Part shown: in pieces, positions 1-7,315 of the stretch | Position numbering within the stretch: position 1 is the first letter of the stretch | How the letters are laid out: the number at the start of each line of letters is the position of its first letter | From: JAPULR01 sp965238215 | GTDB lineage: Bacteria > Chloroflexota > Dehalococcoidia > Lucifugimonadales > GCA-2712585 | DNA: 64,000 nt | Assembly: GCA_965238215.1 (NCBI GenBank) | Contig: OZ250180.1 | Coordinates: forward strand, 1,178,001 to 1,242,000 | Direction of reading: 5' to 3' | Notes under the pieces: model-generated | Databases searched by the model: none | What the model saw: the letters and a program-made list of their open reading frames with translations, nothing else | Told to the model about the DNA's origin: nothing | Made by a program: the position numbers and the translations under genes

Positions 1-326
1 CAGCGCTCAGAATCACTATTGCCATAGAGAGAAGGCCACATAAGGGGATGGAAATGGATAGAGGGTCAGGGGGATGGGGTTCAAATGGGAGGGGGATCGG
101 GGATGGGTTCCCGCCTTCGCGGGAACAACGGAAAGGGGCGCGAGAATGACGGAAGTGGGCACTAGGAGGAGTGATGGAATCCCGCCCCCGTCTTGACGGA
201 GGCAGGCTCTTCGGGGGAATAACGGAGGCGTGGGCAGGGTAGGGTATTCACATGGAAAGGCGATTTCAATACTAGTCAGAATAGTCCACGCTAGCCAGAA
301 TAGGCGACCGGCGACCTAACCGAAAG
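1..326. repeat. Intergenic dispersed-repeat cluster
   Basis: No gene is seen here. The stretch holds degenerate members of repeat families found throughout the window: the 'ggatgggttcccgcc...cgggaacaacgg' unit near 100-130 and again near 180-220, where it carries an inserted 'cgtcttgacggaggcaggc' segment. The part after 240 shows no recognisable feature. Confidence 0.6.
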
Positions 327-716
327 TTACACCTCGTATTCCAGCGTCATTTCGTGCGCGTCGGCGTGTCCCGCAGAGTGCCCTCCGGTACCTGAAAGCC
401 CTGTCAGTTCGGCTGTACCCGAGCCTGGGACCACCTCCCACTCGGCATTGGCCTTCTCTCCGTCGTAAGACCCCACGTGCCGCAGGACGAAGCTGCCTGT
501 TCGCCCGCCTAAGCTGCCCACAACCATCTCGAAACCTGAGAACGAGGCTCTCCCGTCGTCAAGGTGAACCATCACATACATGAGGTTGCCCGTACCGATC
601 AGATCGCCCTCAAACGACTTCTTCACGTGCGCTTGGGTCAGCTTTGGTCCGACCTCCGGCTCGTCAAACGGCTTTTCGTCCCAGCTTACAATCCTGAACG
701 TGGCTTTTGCATGCAT
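327..716 (-). CDS. DUF3224 domain-containing protein
   Basis: A 129-aa protein that fits the small DUF3224 (allene-oxide-cyclase-barrel-like) family. Seen: an N-terminal MHAKATFRIVSWDEKPF strand, a central stretch GFEMVVGSLGGRTGSFVLRH, and the late glycine-rich SGTAELTGLSGTGG turn ending in a beta strand. These are the usual DUF3224 landmarks and the length is typical. I start at the internal Met (716) because the upstream 12 codons do not resemble the family. The function is unknown; such proteins are usually monocistronic, as here. It is transcribed away from the next gene. Confidence 0.8.
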   Translation of the reverse strand: MHAKATFRIVSWDEKPFDEPEVGPKLTQAHVKKSFEGDLIGTGNLMYVMVHLDDGRASFSGFEMVVGSLGGRTGSFVLRHVGSYDGEKANAEWEVVPGSGTAELTGLSGTGGHSAGHADAHEMTLEYEV

Positions 717-941
717 CTTCTTCTCCTGCCAAACTGGGTATAGGATGCCCAATGGTCTAGACTCTCATGCTTCGTTAATTGCCCGGTCGGGAAGCTTAAG
801 AATACCCTTCACCAACTCAGTACCTCAAGGGCGGATATTCGACACGAGCGGAGGCACGGGTCTTGCGACACACCCAGACCCACGACTATTCCATCGCCAC
901 ACCTACACCGTTACCTCCTTCCTTGGATGATTTCATAGGAG

Positions 942-957
942 ACCGCTTGTAAGCGGT
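942..957. terminator. Short GC hairpin
   Basis: ACCGCTT-GT-AAGCGGT is a perfect 7-bp stem followed on the plus strand by TGTTTT. It lies in the gap between the divergent DUF3224 and NpdG-like genes. No plus-strand gene ends just before it, so its role is unclear. Confidence 0.3.
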
Positions 958-1063
958 TGTTTTCGTAGAAGCAATGGAAGGGCGGGAGCGTTGATAGACG
1001 GGGCTGGGGTGTATACACTTTCAAGGTCGTGGGGTGGCGGGATAGGTCTAGGTGGAGGTGGAT

Positions 1064-1708
1064 ATGCTGGCGTTCTTGGGGGGCACGGGACCGGAGGGTC
1101 GCGGGTTAGCGCTTCGGTACGCCTTGGCGGGTGAGGCGGTGTTTATCGGATCGCGGGACCCGGAGCGGGGCAGCGCGGCGGCTGAGAAGTTAGAGGAGAA
1201 GTGGCCAGGGATAGCTGTCAAGGGTGGGGGTAACGATGAGGCGGCCCGATTGGGGGAGGTGGTATTCATCTGCGTACCTTACGGAGCGCAGGAGTCACTG
1301 CTTACAGAGCTGGCGGACTCGCTGGCGGGTAAGGTGGTGGTGAACGTAGTGGCACCGCTGACTTTCAGGGAAGGTAGAGCCGTTGCGCTGCCCGTGCCGG
1401 AGGGATCGGCGGCGGAAGAGTCGGCGATGCTCCTTCCGCGCTCTCAAGTTGTTGCGGCCTTCCAGAATTTGAGTGCACGGAAGCTGCTGGCGGCGGGCGG
1501 CCCAATGGAAGGCGACGTGGTGGTCTGTTCGGACTGCGGAGAGGCTAAAGAACGGGTGATGGCGCTGGTGGAGCTAATCGAAAACCTTCGCGGAGTGGAT
1601 GGGGGAGCGTTGGAGAACGCCCGCTACGTTGAGCAGCTGACGGCTCTGCTTTTGAACGTCAACCGGATATATAAGGCGCAGAGCAGCATCAAGCTAGTGG
1701 GGTTGTAG
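1064..1708 (+). CDS. npdG: NADPH-dependent F420 reductase (NpdG-like)
   Basis: A 214-aa Rossmann protein related to F420:NADP oxidoreductases, which exchange hydride between NADP(H) and the deazaflavin F420. Seen: an N-terminal dinucleotide fold, FLGGTGPEGRGLALRYALAG, followed by the IGSRDPERG stretch expected to contact the NADP 2'-phosphate. Then come VVFICVPYG and VVVNVVAPLTF, and the C-terminal LLLNVNRIYKAQSSIKLVGL typical of the family. I prefer ATG 1064 over GTG 1052 because GGAGGT sits just upstream at 1054-1059. The gene implies F420 metabolism, consistent with the flavin/F420-type enzymes further along. A paralogous NADP-binding role without F420 is possible. Confidence 0.8.
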   Translation: MLAFLGGTGPEGRGLALRYALAGEAVFIGSRDPERGSAAAEKLEEKWPGIAVKGGGNDEAARLGEVVFICVPYGAQESLLTELADSLAGKVVVNVVAPLTFREGRAVALPVPEGSAAEESAMLLPRSQVVAAFQNLSARKLLAAGGPMEGDVVVCSDCGEAKERVMALVELIENLRGVDGGALENARYVEQLTALLLNVNRIYKAQSSIKLVGL

Positions 1709-2084
1709 AGGTTGGGGGAGCGTAGGGTACAGCCAACGAGATTCTTCGCTTCGCTCAGAATGACAGGGTGGGAGCGCAGAATAACAAGGTTGGAGGGGCA
1801 GAATGACGGGTGGTAGGCGCTTGGATGAAAATGGGCATGGGGGCGAGGTCTGGATTCCCACCTGCGCGGGAAAAACGGAGGCGTGGGCGACGAGATTCTT
1901 CGTGGAGCCTCGGAATGACAGTTAAAGGTCTGGGGGACGACGTTGGAGTGGGGAGGGCGGTTCCCGAACCGCCCCTACGGGTTGTTAGCAGGGTGGGCCT
2001 GGATAAAAGATGGATTCCCGCCTTCGCGGGAAAAACGGAAGGAGACGCGGGGATGACGGGAAACGTCGGAGTTAGGGTTTTGGA
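1709..2084. repeat. Dispersed-repeat cluster
   Basis: No gene. It holds, in order, the 'gattcttcgcttcgctcagaatgaca' unit, the 'ggattcccacctgcgcgggaaaaacgg' unit, a second 'attcttcg...cggaatgaca' unit, the palindromic 'gggcggttcccgaaccgcccctacggg' (1957-1981) and another 'ttcccgccttcgcgggaaaaacgg'. The sequence 1968-1981 is a perfect match to the combined guide sequence of the IS110 leader at 17171-17320. Confidence 0.7.
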
Positions 2085-2579
2085 ATGGATGGACTTCGGA
2101 TAGTCGTGGTGGGAGTGACGGGTTCCGGCAAGAGCACCCTGGCCAGGCAGTTGGCGGAGCGGTACGGCGTGCGTCACGTGGAGTTAGACGCCCTCAACTG
2201 GGAGGCGAACTGGGTGGCGGAGGCGACGGCGGGGGACGGATGGGTGATCGACGGAAACTACTCTAAGACCCACGACATCACGCGGCCTCGAGCGACGACC
2301 ATTGTCTGGCTGGACTACCCGCTTCACCTCATTCTGTGGCGGCTGGGACTTCGTATACTGCGTCGGTCCGTGACACGGGAGCGACTGTGGAAGGGCAACC
2401 AGGAGAGTCTGCGGACGCACCTGTTCAAGAAAGAATCGCTCATTCTGTGGGCGTTGCAGACCTACAAGCGGAGGAAGAGCGAATATGGGGAAGCGATCAG
2501 CCGAAGGGAGTCCGAAGGCGTGCAGACGTTGAGATTCGATTCCCCAAAGGAGATAGAACAATGGCTTCGGGCACTCTAA
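2085..2579 (+). CDS. P-loop nucleoside/adenylate kinase-like protein
   Basis: A 164-aa P-loop protein of the adenylate-kinase-like 'DNA topology modulation (FlaR)' type. Seen: Walker A GVTGSGKST at residues 10-18, YGVRHVELDALNWEANW (the conserved substrate lid of this family), WVIDGNYSKT, and WLDYPLHLILWRLGLRILRR. The last resembles the hydrophobic helix and arginine cluster of these kinases. The substrate is not known. It is the first gene of an overlapping operon, and its 3' end overlaps the pseudouridine synthase start by 19 bp. Confidence 0.75.
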   Translation: MDGLRIVVVGVTGSGKSTLARQLAERYGVRHVELDALNWEANWVAEATAGDGWVIDGNYSKTHDITRPRATTIVWLDYPLHLILWRLGLRILRRSVTRERLWKGNQESLRTHLFKKESLILWALQTYKRRKSEYGEAISRRESEGVQTLRFDSPKEIEQWLRAL

Positions 2580-3325
2580 TCGGATATCTGACGGGGGCCG
2601 GGATCGGTTCGCGCCGGCACTGCTTCCGGCTCATCAAGGAGGGCCGGGTGACCGTGAACGGCCGAGGGGCGGAGGCTTTGTCGATGCCGGTCGACCCGGA
2701 CGCCGATACGGTATTGGTGGACGACCAGCCAGTGGCGGGAGAGGTCCGCAAAGTATATCTGAAGGTAAACAAGCCGCGGGGAGTCATATCAACGACGAGG
2801 GACGATAGAGGGAGGCGAACGGTGATGTCGATGGCTCCCCGGACGCTGCGTGGGCTACGGCTGTTTCCGGTGGGCCGGCTGGACGCTGAGACGACGGGAC
2901 TGCTACTGTTGACCAACGACGGGGAGTTGGCTAACGCGCTGATGCATCCGCGGTACGGGGTGGAGAAGGAATACCACGTGGAGCTGGATGGGGAGTTGTC
3001 GGAGGCGGAGCAGAGGGCGTTGGAGGAGGGGGTGGTGATCAACGGAGAGAGAACGTCCCCGGCGGAGGTCAGCCATCAATGGGAGCGGGAGGGGGCATGG
3101 TATAGCATCGTGCTCAAGGAGGGACGAAAGCGACAAATCCGGATGATGCTGGTTGCGGTGGGCCGGGGCGTCCGGTCGATACAGAGAGTCAGGATACACA
3201 ATCTACGGTTGGGGCGACTGCCGGAAGGACAGGTGGGGGAGCTTTCCAAGAAGGAAGTCAGCCGGCTCAGGGAGGTTTTGGACCGGGAGACGCACGAAAA
3301 ATCTGAAGTACCGGGGGGGAAATGA
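2561..3325 (+). CDS. rluB: 23S rRNA pseudouridine synthase, RluB/RsuA family
   Basis: A 254-aa protein that isomerises a uridine in rRNA to pseudouridine. Seen: an N-terminal S4 RNA-binding domain (IGSRRHCFRLIKEGRVTVNG), the VNKPRGVISTTRD strand, and the catalytic motif GRLDAETTGLLLLTNDGEL with its Asp. These are followed by HPRYGVEKEYHVEL and the C-terminal KEGRKRQIRMMLVAVG of the RsuA/RluB/E/F group. I chose ATG 2561, inside the end of the kinase gene, because AAAGGAGA precedes it and the S4 domain begins there. The stop overlaps the tenA start (ATGA). Confidence 0.9.
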   Translation: MASGTLIGYLTGAGIGSRRHCFRLIKEGRVTVNGRGAEALSMPVDPDADTVLVDDQPVAGEVRKVYLKVNKPRGVISTTRDDRGRRTVMSMAPRTLRGLRLFPVGRLDAETTGLLLLTNDGELANALMHPRYGVEKEYHVELDGELSEAEQRALEEGVVINGERTSPAEVSHQWEREGAWYSIVLKEGRKRQIRMMLVAVGRGVRSIQRVRIHNLRLGRLPEGQVGELSKKEVSRLREVLDRETHEKSEVPGGK

Positions 3326-3984
3326 GCTTTACGTCGGAGTTGCAGAGGGGTGTTGCGCCTCTCTGGGAGAAGATGGTCACGCATAGATTCGTGAAGGAAC
3401 TGGGGGACGGGACGCTGCCCTGGGAGAAGTTTCAGCGTTACTTCGAGCAGGACTATGTTTTCCTGAGGCAGGGGTGGATCCATATGATATCGCTGGGGAT
3501 TGCCAAGTCGCCGGACTTCGACAGCGCGCGGACGTTGACGGGGTTTTTGAACTCGGTGCTGGACGGCGAGGAGGGGTTGTTTCAGAGGGCCTTCCGGGAG
3601 ATGGGGCTTTCGGAGGAAGACGTTAAGGGGCTGGAGGCGCTGCCGACGACGTACGCCTTCGCCAGCTATCTGACCAACGTGGCGTACCAGGGAGGGTTCA
3701 AGGAGATAATCACTGCGTTTCTGTGCCTGGAGTGGACCTACCTGGACTGGGCGCAACGGCTGGAGGCAGCGGGAGCACGTCCGGGCAACGAGTATTATCA
3801 GGGGTGGATCGACGTTCACGCGGGGGCGGAGTTGGAGGGGTTGGTGCGGTGGATGCGGGAAGTTTTGGACTCGGATCCGCCGGAGGATGCGGAGAGGCTG
3901 CGAGGGATATTTCTGGACATCCTGAGGTATGAGTACATGTTTTGGGAGATGGCCTACGGCGGGGAAGGGTGGCCGGGGGAATGA
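3322..3984 (+). CDS. tenA: Thiaminase II / aminopyrimidine aminohydrolase TenA
   Basis: A 220-aa all-helical TenA protein, which hydrolyses thiamin breakdown products (aminopyrimidine) for salvage into thiamin. Seen: FEQDYVFL with Asp44, the active-site Cys135 in FLCLEWTY, and the C-terminal RYEYMFWEMAY carrying the expected Glu. Positions 44 and 135 coincide with those of the Bacillus enzyme. The start overlaps the rluB stop and the stop overlaps the thiD start (ATGA in both cases), so the pyrimidine salvage pair is translationally coupled. Confidence 0.92.
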   Translation: MSFTSELQRGVAPLWEKMVTHRFVKELGDGTLPWEKFQRYFEQDYVFLRQGWIHMISLGIAKSPDFDSARTLTGFLNSVLDGEEGLFQRAFREMGLSEEDVKGLEALPTTYAFASYLTNVAYQGGFKEIITAFLCLEWTYLDWAQRLEAAGARPGNEYYQGWIDVHAGAELEGLVRWMREVLDSDPPEDAERLRGIFLDILRYEYMFWEMAYGGEGWPGE

Positions 3985-4772
3985 GGGTGTTCAAGGCGAT
4001 GACGATTGCGGGGTCGGACTCCGGGGGAGGGGCCGGAATTCAGGCGGACCTGAAGACGTTCGCCGCCAACGGCGTCTACGGCACTTCGGTGTTGACGGCG
4101 ATTACGGCCCAGAACACGCGGCGGGTGACGGCGGTGCACGAGGTACCGCCGGAGATGGTGTTGGCGCAGATGGAGGCGGTGTTCACGGACATCGGCGCGG
4201 ATGCGGTAAAGACGGGAATGCTATCGAGTTCGGAGATAATCGAGGCGGTGGCGGAGGGTTTACGGCGGTTTTCGTCGGCGCCGCTGGTGGTCGACCCGGT
4301 GATGGTCGCCAAGAGCGGAGACAGGCTGCTGCGAGGGGACGCGGTGAAGTCGCTGCGGGAGAAGCTGCTGCCGCTGGCGGCGGTGGTGACGCCCAACGTG
4401 CCGGAGGCGGAGACGCTGGCGGAGATGCGGATTGAGTCGGCGGGGGACGCGCGACGGGCGGCGGTGCGTATCTGGGAGCAGGGCCCGCGGGCGGTGGTGG
4501 TGAAGGGGGGACATCTGCCGGGCGCGGCGGTGGACCGTCTGTACGACGGCGAGGGATTCCGGGAGTTTTCGTCGGAGCGGGTCGAGACGGAGAATACTCA
4601 CGGAACGGGGTGCACGTTTGCTTCCGCAATTGCGGCGGGGCTGGCCAAGGGGATGGGATTGGCGGCGGCGGTGGAGTCGGCGAAGGAGTACGTGACGCAG
4701 GGGCTGCGTCATTCTTACGGGGTGGGAGGGGGCCACGGGCCGTTGAATCATTTTTGGGCCAATAAGGAGTAG
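3981..4772 (+). CDS. thiD: Hydroxymethylpyrimidine/phosphomethylpyrimidine kinase ThiD
   Basis: A 263-aa ribokinase-fold enzyme that phosphorylates HMP and HMP-P in thiamin biosynthesis. Seen: AGSDSGGGAGIQADLKTF at the N-terminus, VDPVMVAKSGDRLL mid-protein, VTPNVPEAETL, VVVKGGHLPG, and the C-terminal anion hole THGTGCTFASAIAAGLA. I start at ATG 3981, which overlaps the tenA stop; the longer frame upstream is tenA out of frame. Downstream the operon runs into repeats with no clear terminator. Confidence 0.95.
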   Translation: MRVFKAMTIAGSDSGGGAGIQADLKTFAANGVYGTSVLTAITAQNTRRVTAVHEVPPEMVLAQMEAVFTDIGADAVKTGMLSSSEIIEAVAEGLRRFSSAPLVVDPVMVAKSGDRLLRGDAVKSLREKLLPLAAVVTPNVPEAETLAEMRIESAGDARRAAVRIWEQGPRAVVVKGGHLPGAAVDRLYDGEGFREFSSERVETENTHGTGCTFASAIAAGLAKGMGLAAAVESAKEYVTQGLRHSYGVGGGHGPLNHFWANKE

Positions 4773-5020
4773 GAAGAGCACCCACGAGGGACGCCCCTAC
4801 GGGGAGACGGGGAGTGTGGGGGTGGATTACCGCATCCGTCTTCACGGGGGCAGGCTATTCGCGGGAATGTCGGATGGGGGGAGGGGATCCGTGAGGGGGA
4901 CGATATTCCGCGGGAATGCAGGAGGGGTTGAAGGGCGGGGGAGGGCGGTTCGCGAACCGCCCCTACGGGGAGACAAGGATGTAGAGATGGATTCCCGTCG
5001 CCTCCACGGGAAAAATACAC
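4773..5020. repeat. Dispersed-repeat cluster abutting a truncated gene
   Basis: It contains 'cccacgagggacgcccctacgggg' right after thiD, then 'gcatccgtcttcacgggggcaggctattcgcggg'. Next is the palindrome 'gggcggttcgcgaaccgcccctacgggg' (about 4944-4970, with a perfect IS110-guide match at 4956-4969), and last 'gattcccgtcgcctccacgggaaaaa' up to position 5015. Confidence 0.7.
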
Positions 5021-5275
5021 ATGCCGACCGTGGCCGCCCAGTCCGGTGAATCCGGCAAGGAATGCGAACCTCCAGTCGTCGCCGACACACCTCGCTACCG
5101 CACCATCGACAGCTTGTTACACGTGATCCACGACGCCATCAATAATGAGGCGGACCAGCTTTCTGTGAGTTATGACGGTGAGGTGGGGTGCCCAACGGAC
5201 GTCGAGATTGACTACATGAGCAACTCAATAGACGCCGAATACATCGTCGCTGCCAACGCCTGCTCGCCCCATTAG
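5021..5275 (+). pseudogene. C-terminal fragment of a DUF6174-type protein
   Basis: 84 codons. Residues 27-65 (RYRTIDSLLHVIHDAINNE, SVSYDGEVGCPTDVEIDYM) look like the C-terminal half of DUF6174 proteins, in which 'yd...GyP..i.iD' precedes a short acidic end. The N-terminal half of the domain is missing. The reading frame begins directly after a dispersed repeat unit ending near 5015, so the gene was probably cut by repeat insertion or deletion. No good ribosome binding site is seen. Family assignment is by memory of the motif and is moderate. Confidence 0.45.
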
Positions 5276-5765
5276 CGGGTACTTCGCAGCATGGCGGCCT
5301 CTCATCACACGGACGGCACCATAGGCACACTACATCCATAGACGCTACCGAATGTTACGACACTGGAGAGCCGGATGACGAGAAGGCGTCACGTCTGGGG
5401 TAGGAGAGCGGCGGAGGCTAGGAACGGTTCAGGGCTAAGGGTGGGTTTGAAACCCGCCACTACGGGTTGGGTTAGGAAGGGCACCAGTGCATCCAACGAG
5501 ATTCTTCGACTCCGCAACGCTGCACCACGAATGAAAGGTGGGGGATGAAGAGATGGATTCCCGCCTCCGTGGGAAAAACGGATGGGGGGAGGGGATACGT
5601 GAGGGGGACGAGATTCCGTGGGAATGTTGGGATGGGGGGATGAAGGGTGGGGATCAAAAGCAACTCCGCGTTGACTTTCGAGATTCGGTCGAGGGACTGC
5701 GGTAGGCGGAGCAGAATCAGGGCCTGACCTGCTGGGCCGATTTAGGCTGTTGAATCTGGGGCCAC
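5276..5765. repeat. Dispersed repeats between two damaged genes
   Basis: No gene. From about 5440 it holds 'gggtttgaaacccgccactacggg', 'gagattcttcgactccgc', and 'gattcccgcctccgtgggaaaaacgg'. A variant in which the unit reads 'gggggacgagattccgtgggaatgttggg' follows. 5276-5440 and 5660-5765 show nothing recognisable. Confidence 0.55.
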
Positions 5766-6560
5766 TCATCTGGTGGCCCTTATTGAGAACATCTGGGGAA
5801 AGCTCTCGTTTTGCTTCGGAAGCCTCCACCAGCCGTCTTTGCCCCGCTCCATCAAAGGGTGGGCCTGGTAGCACGTGAAGGGAAACTCGTGCAAAAACTC
5901 GATCCTCAGCCCCGCGTCGATCAGCGCGCAGACGATATCGCTCAGGCTGTGCTGCCACTCGTAGGTAGGGGTCTCGATTATCTCCTTGCCCGCGTAGCTC
6001 GGCTGGCCACCCTCGAAGAACAGTTCGTTATGGAAGTACTTGTACGTCGGCACCATGTCTCCCGCCTCCGACGCCTCGAACACAGCCGCAAAGGGGTGGA
6101 ACTCCACGATATAGAACACGCCCGCCGGCTTAAGGTGGTTGCTCACGACCTTAGCCCAGCTATGGATGTCGGGCAGCCAGTTCAGGACACCGTATGAGGT
6201 GAACACGATGTCGAACTTCTCTTCCAGCGCGTCCGGTAGGTCGTAGATGTTGGAGCGGATAAATCGAACGCCCAGCCCCATCTCCACATTGAGCGCGCGG
6301 GCCAAGCCGATTGCGGCATCTGAAAAATCCACCCATGTCGCCCTCGCGCCCAGCCGCGACCACGACATGGTGTCCAACCCGAGGTGACACTGTAGGTGGA
6401 GGAGCGTCTTACCGGATACATCGCCAACCTCCTGCCGCTAGATGTCAGTTAGCGTTATGCGGCCTTTCTTGAAGCCCTCCACATCGTAGAGGTCTGAGAC
6501 CACGTGGGCGGGTGTGCGCTCGTCCCAGCTGTCGCGATTAACCGCTAGTCGCTTGTCCAC
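5766..6560 (-). pseudogene. Class I SAM-dependent methyltransferase with in-frame amber codon
   Basis: A 264-codon frame from GTG 6560 (MDKRLAVNRDSWDERTPAHV) runs to 5766 with one interruption, TAG at 6440-6438 (codon 41). Around the stop it reads LTDI*RQEVGDVSGKTLLHLQC, where related methyltransferases have Glu; a single G-to-T change of GAG would explain it. Downstream motifs are intact: LLHLQCHLGLDTMSW (SAM motif I region), WVDFSDAAIGLA, FDIVFTSYGVLNWLPD, HSWAKVVSNHLKPAGVFYIVEFHPF. The piece after an internal ATG (6377) lacks motif I. Alternatives are a sequencing error, or stop-codon readthrough. Confidence 0.75.
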
Positions 6561-6670
6561 AATTGTTAGCCCCTATCCATAGTAGATGTGTTGCTGGCTA
6601 CACGTCCAGACGAACTTCAACTTTGAGGTTCTTGATCTTGTCCAGTTGGGTGGGGCGATGGGGGCTGCTC

Positions 6671-7315
6671 TCACGCTTGGGAATTTACAGGGGTGTCTTC
6701 GGGGGTGGGGGCTATGCGGGGGCGGAGGTAGGAGACGAGGGCGTAGACAATTGGGGTGTCGATGGCGGCGACGCCGACCTTAATCAGGTACTGGGTGTAC
6801 ATGAGTTTCCAGACTTCTCCGGCGGGGAAAGTTCCGACGAAGGCGATGGATATGAAAATGGCGGTGTCGACGGCTTGAGAGACGGTGGTGGAGGCGATGT
6901 TGCGCAGCCATAGATGGCGTTTGTTAGTTAGACGTCGGAAGAAGTGGAAGAGGAAAATGTCGCCGTGCTGGCTAATGAGGTAGGCGGTTAGGGAGGCGAG
7001 GACGACGCGAGGCACGGATCCCAGGATGGTTTCGAATGCTTCCTGGTGATCCCAGAAGCCGGCGGCGGGGAGGATCTTGGCCACGTAAACCAGGAGGACC
7101 ATGACTCCGCTGAGGAAGAAGCCCATCCAGACGAGCTTGGTGGCGGTCTTGCGCCCATAGAGTTCCGAGATGGTGTCGGTGACAAGGAAGGTGAAGGGGT
7201 AGGCAAGAACGCCGGCGGGGACGGCCCAGCCGTTGACGTCGAGGAGTTTGACGGCGATGACGTTGGCGACGACGATAAGGGTGGCGAAGGTCATGGCGAG
7301 GGCTACTAGAGGCAT
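6671..7315 (-). CDS. Queuosine precursor transporter, YhhQ/VUT family
   Basis: A 214-aa inner-membrane protein of the COG1738 (YhhQ) family, which imports queuine or preQ precursors for tRNA modification. Seen: about six hydrophobic helices; the family signature AYPFTFLVTDTISELYGRKTATKLVWMGF near residues 38-66; the second conserved block SQHGDIFLFHFFRR; LWLRNIASTTVSQAVDTAIFISIAFVG; and a C-terminal helix IDTPIVYALV. It stands alone, transcribed toward the methyltransferase remnant, and its upstream side opens into a long repeat region. Confidence 0.9.
   Translation of the reverse strand: MPLVALAMTFATLIVVANVIAVKLLDVNGWAVPAGVLAYPFTFLVTDTISELYGRKTATKLVWMGFFLSGVMVLLVYVAKILPAAGFWDHQEAFETILGSVPRVVLASLTAYLISQHGDIFLFHFFRRLTNKRHLWLRNIASTTVSQAVDTAIFISIAFVGTFPAGEVWKLMYTQYLIKVGVAAIDTPIVYALVSYLRPRIAPTPEDTPVNSQA

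Noticed and set aside
3723..4435. Glycine-rich plus-strand ORFs within tenA and thiD
   Set aside because: They are shadow frames of GC-rich genes with compositionally biased, non-domain translations.
5766..6377. A shorter intact methyltransferase starting at the internal ATG 6377
   Set aside because: It would lack SAM-binding motif I; the upstream codons in the same frame continue the family sequence through the TAG.
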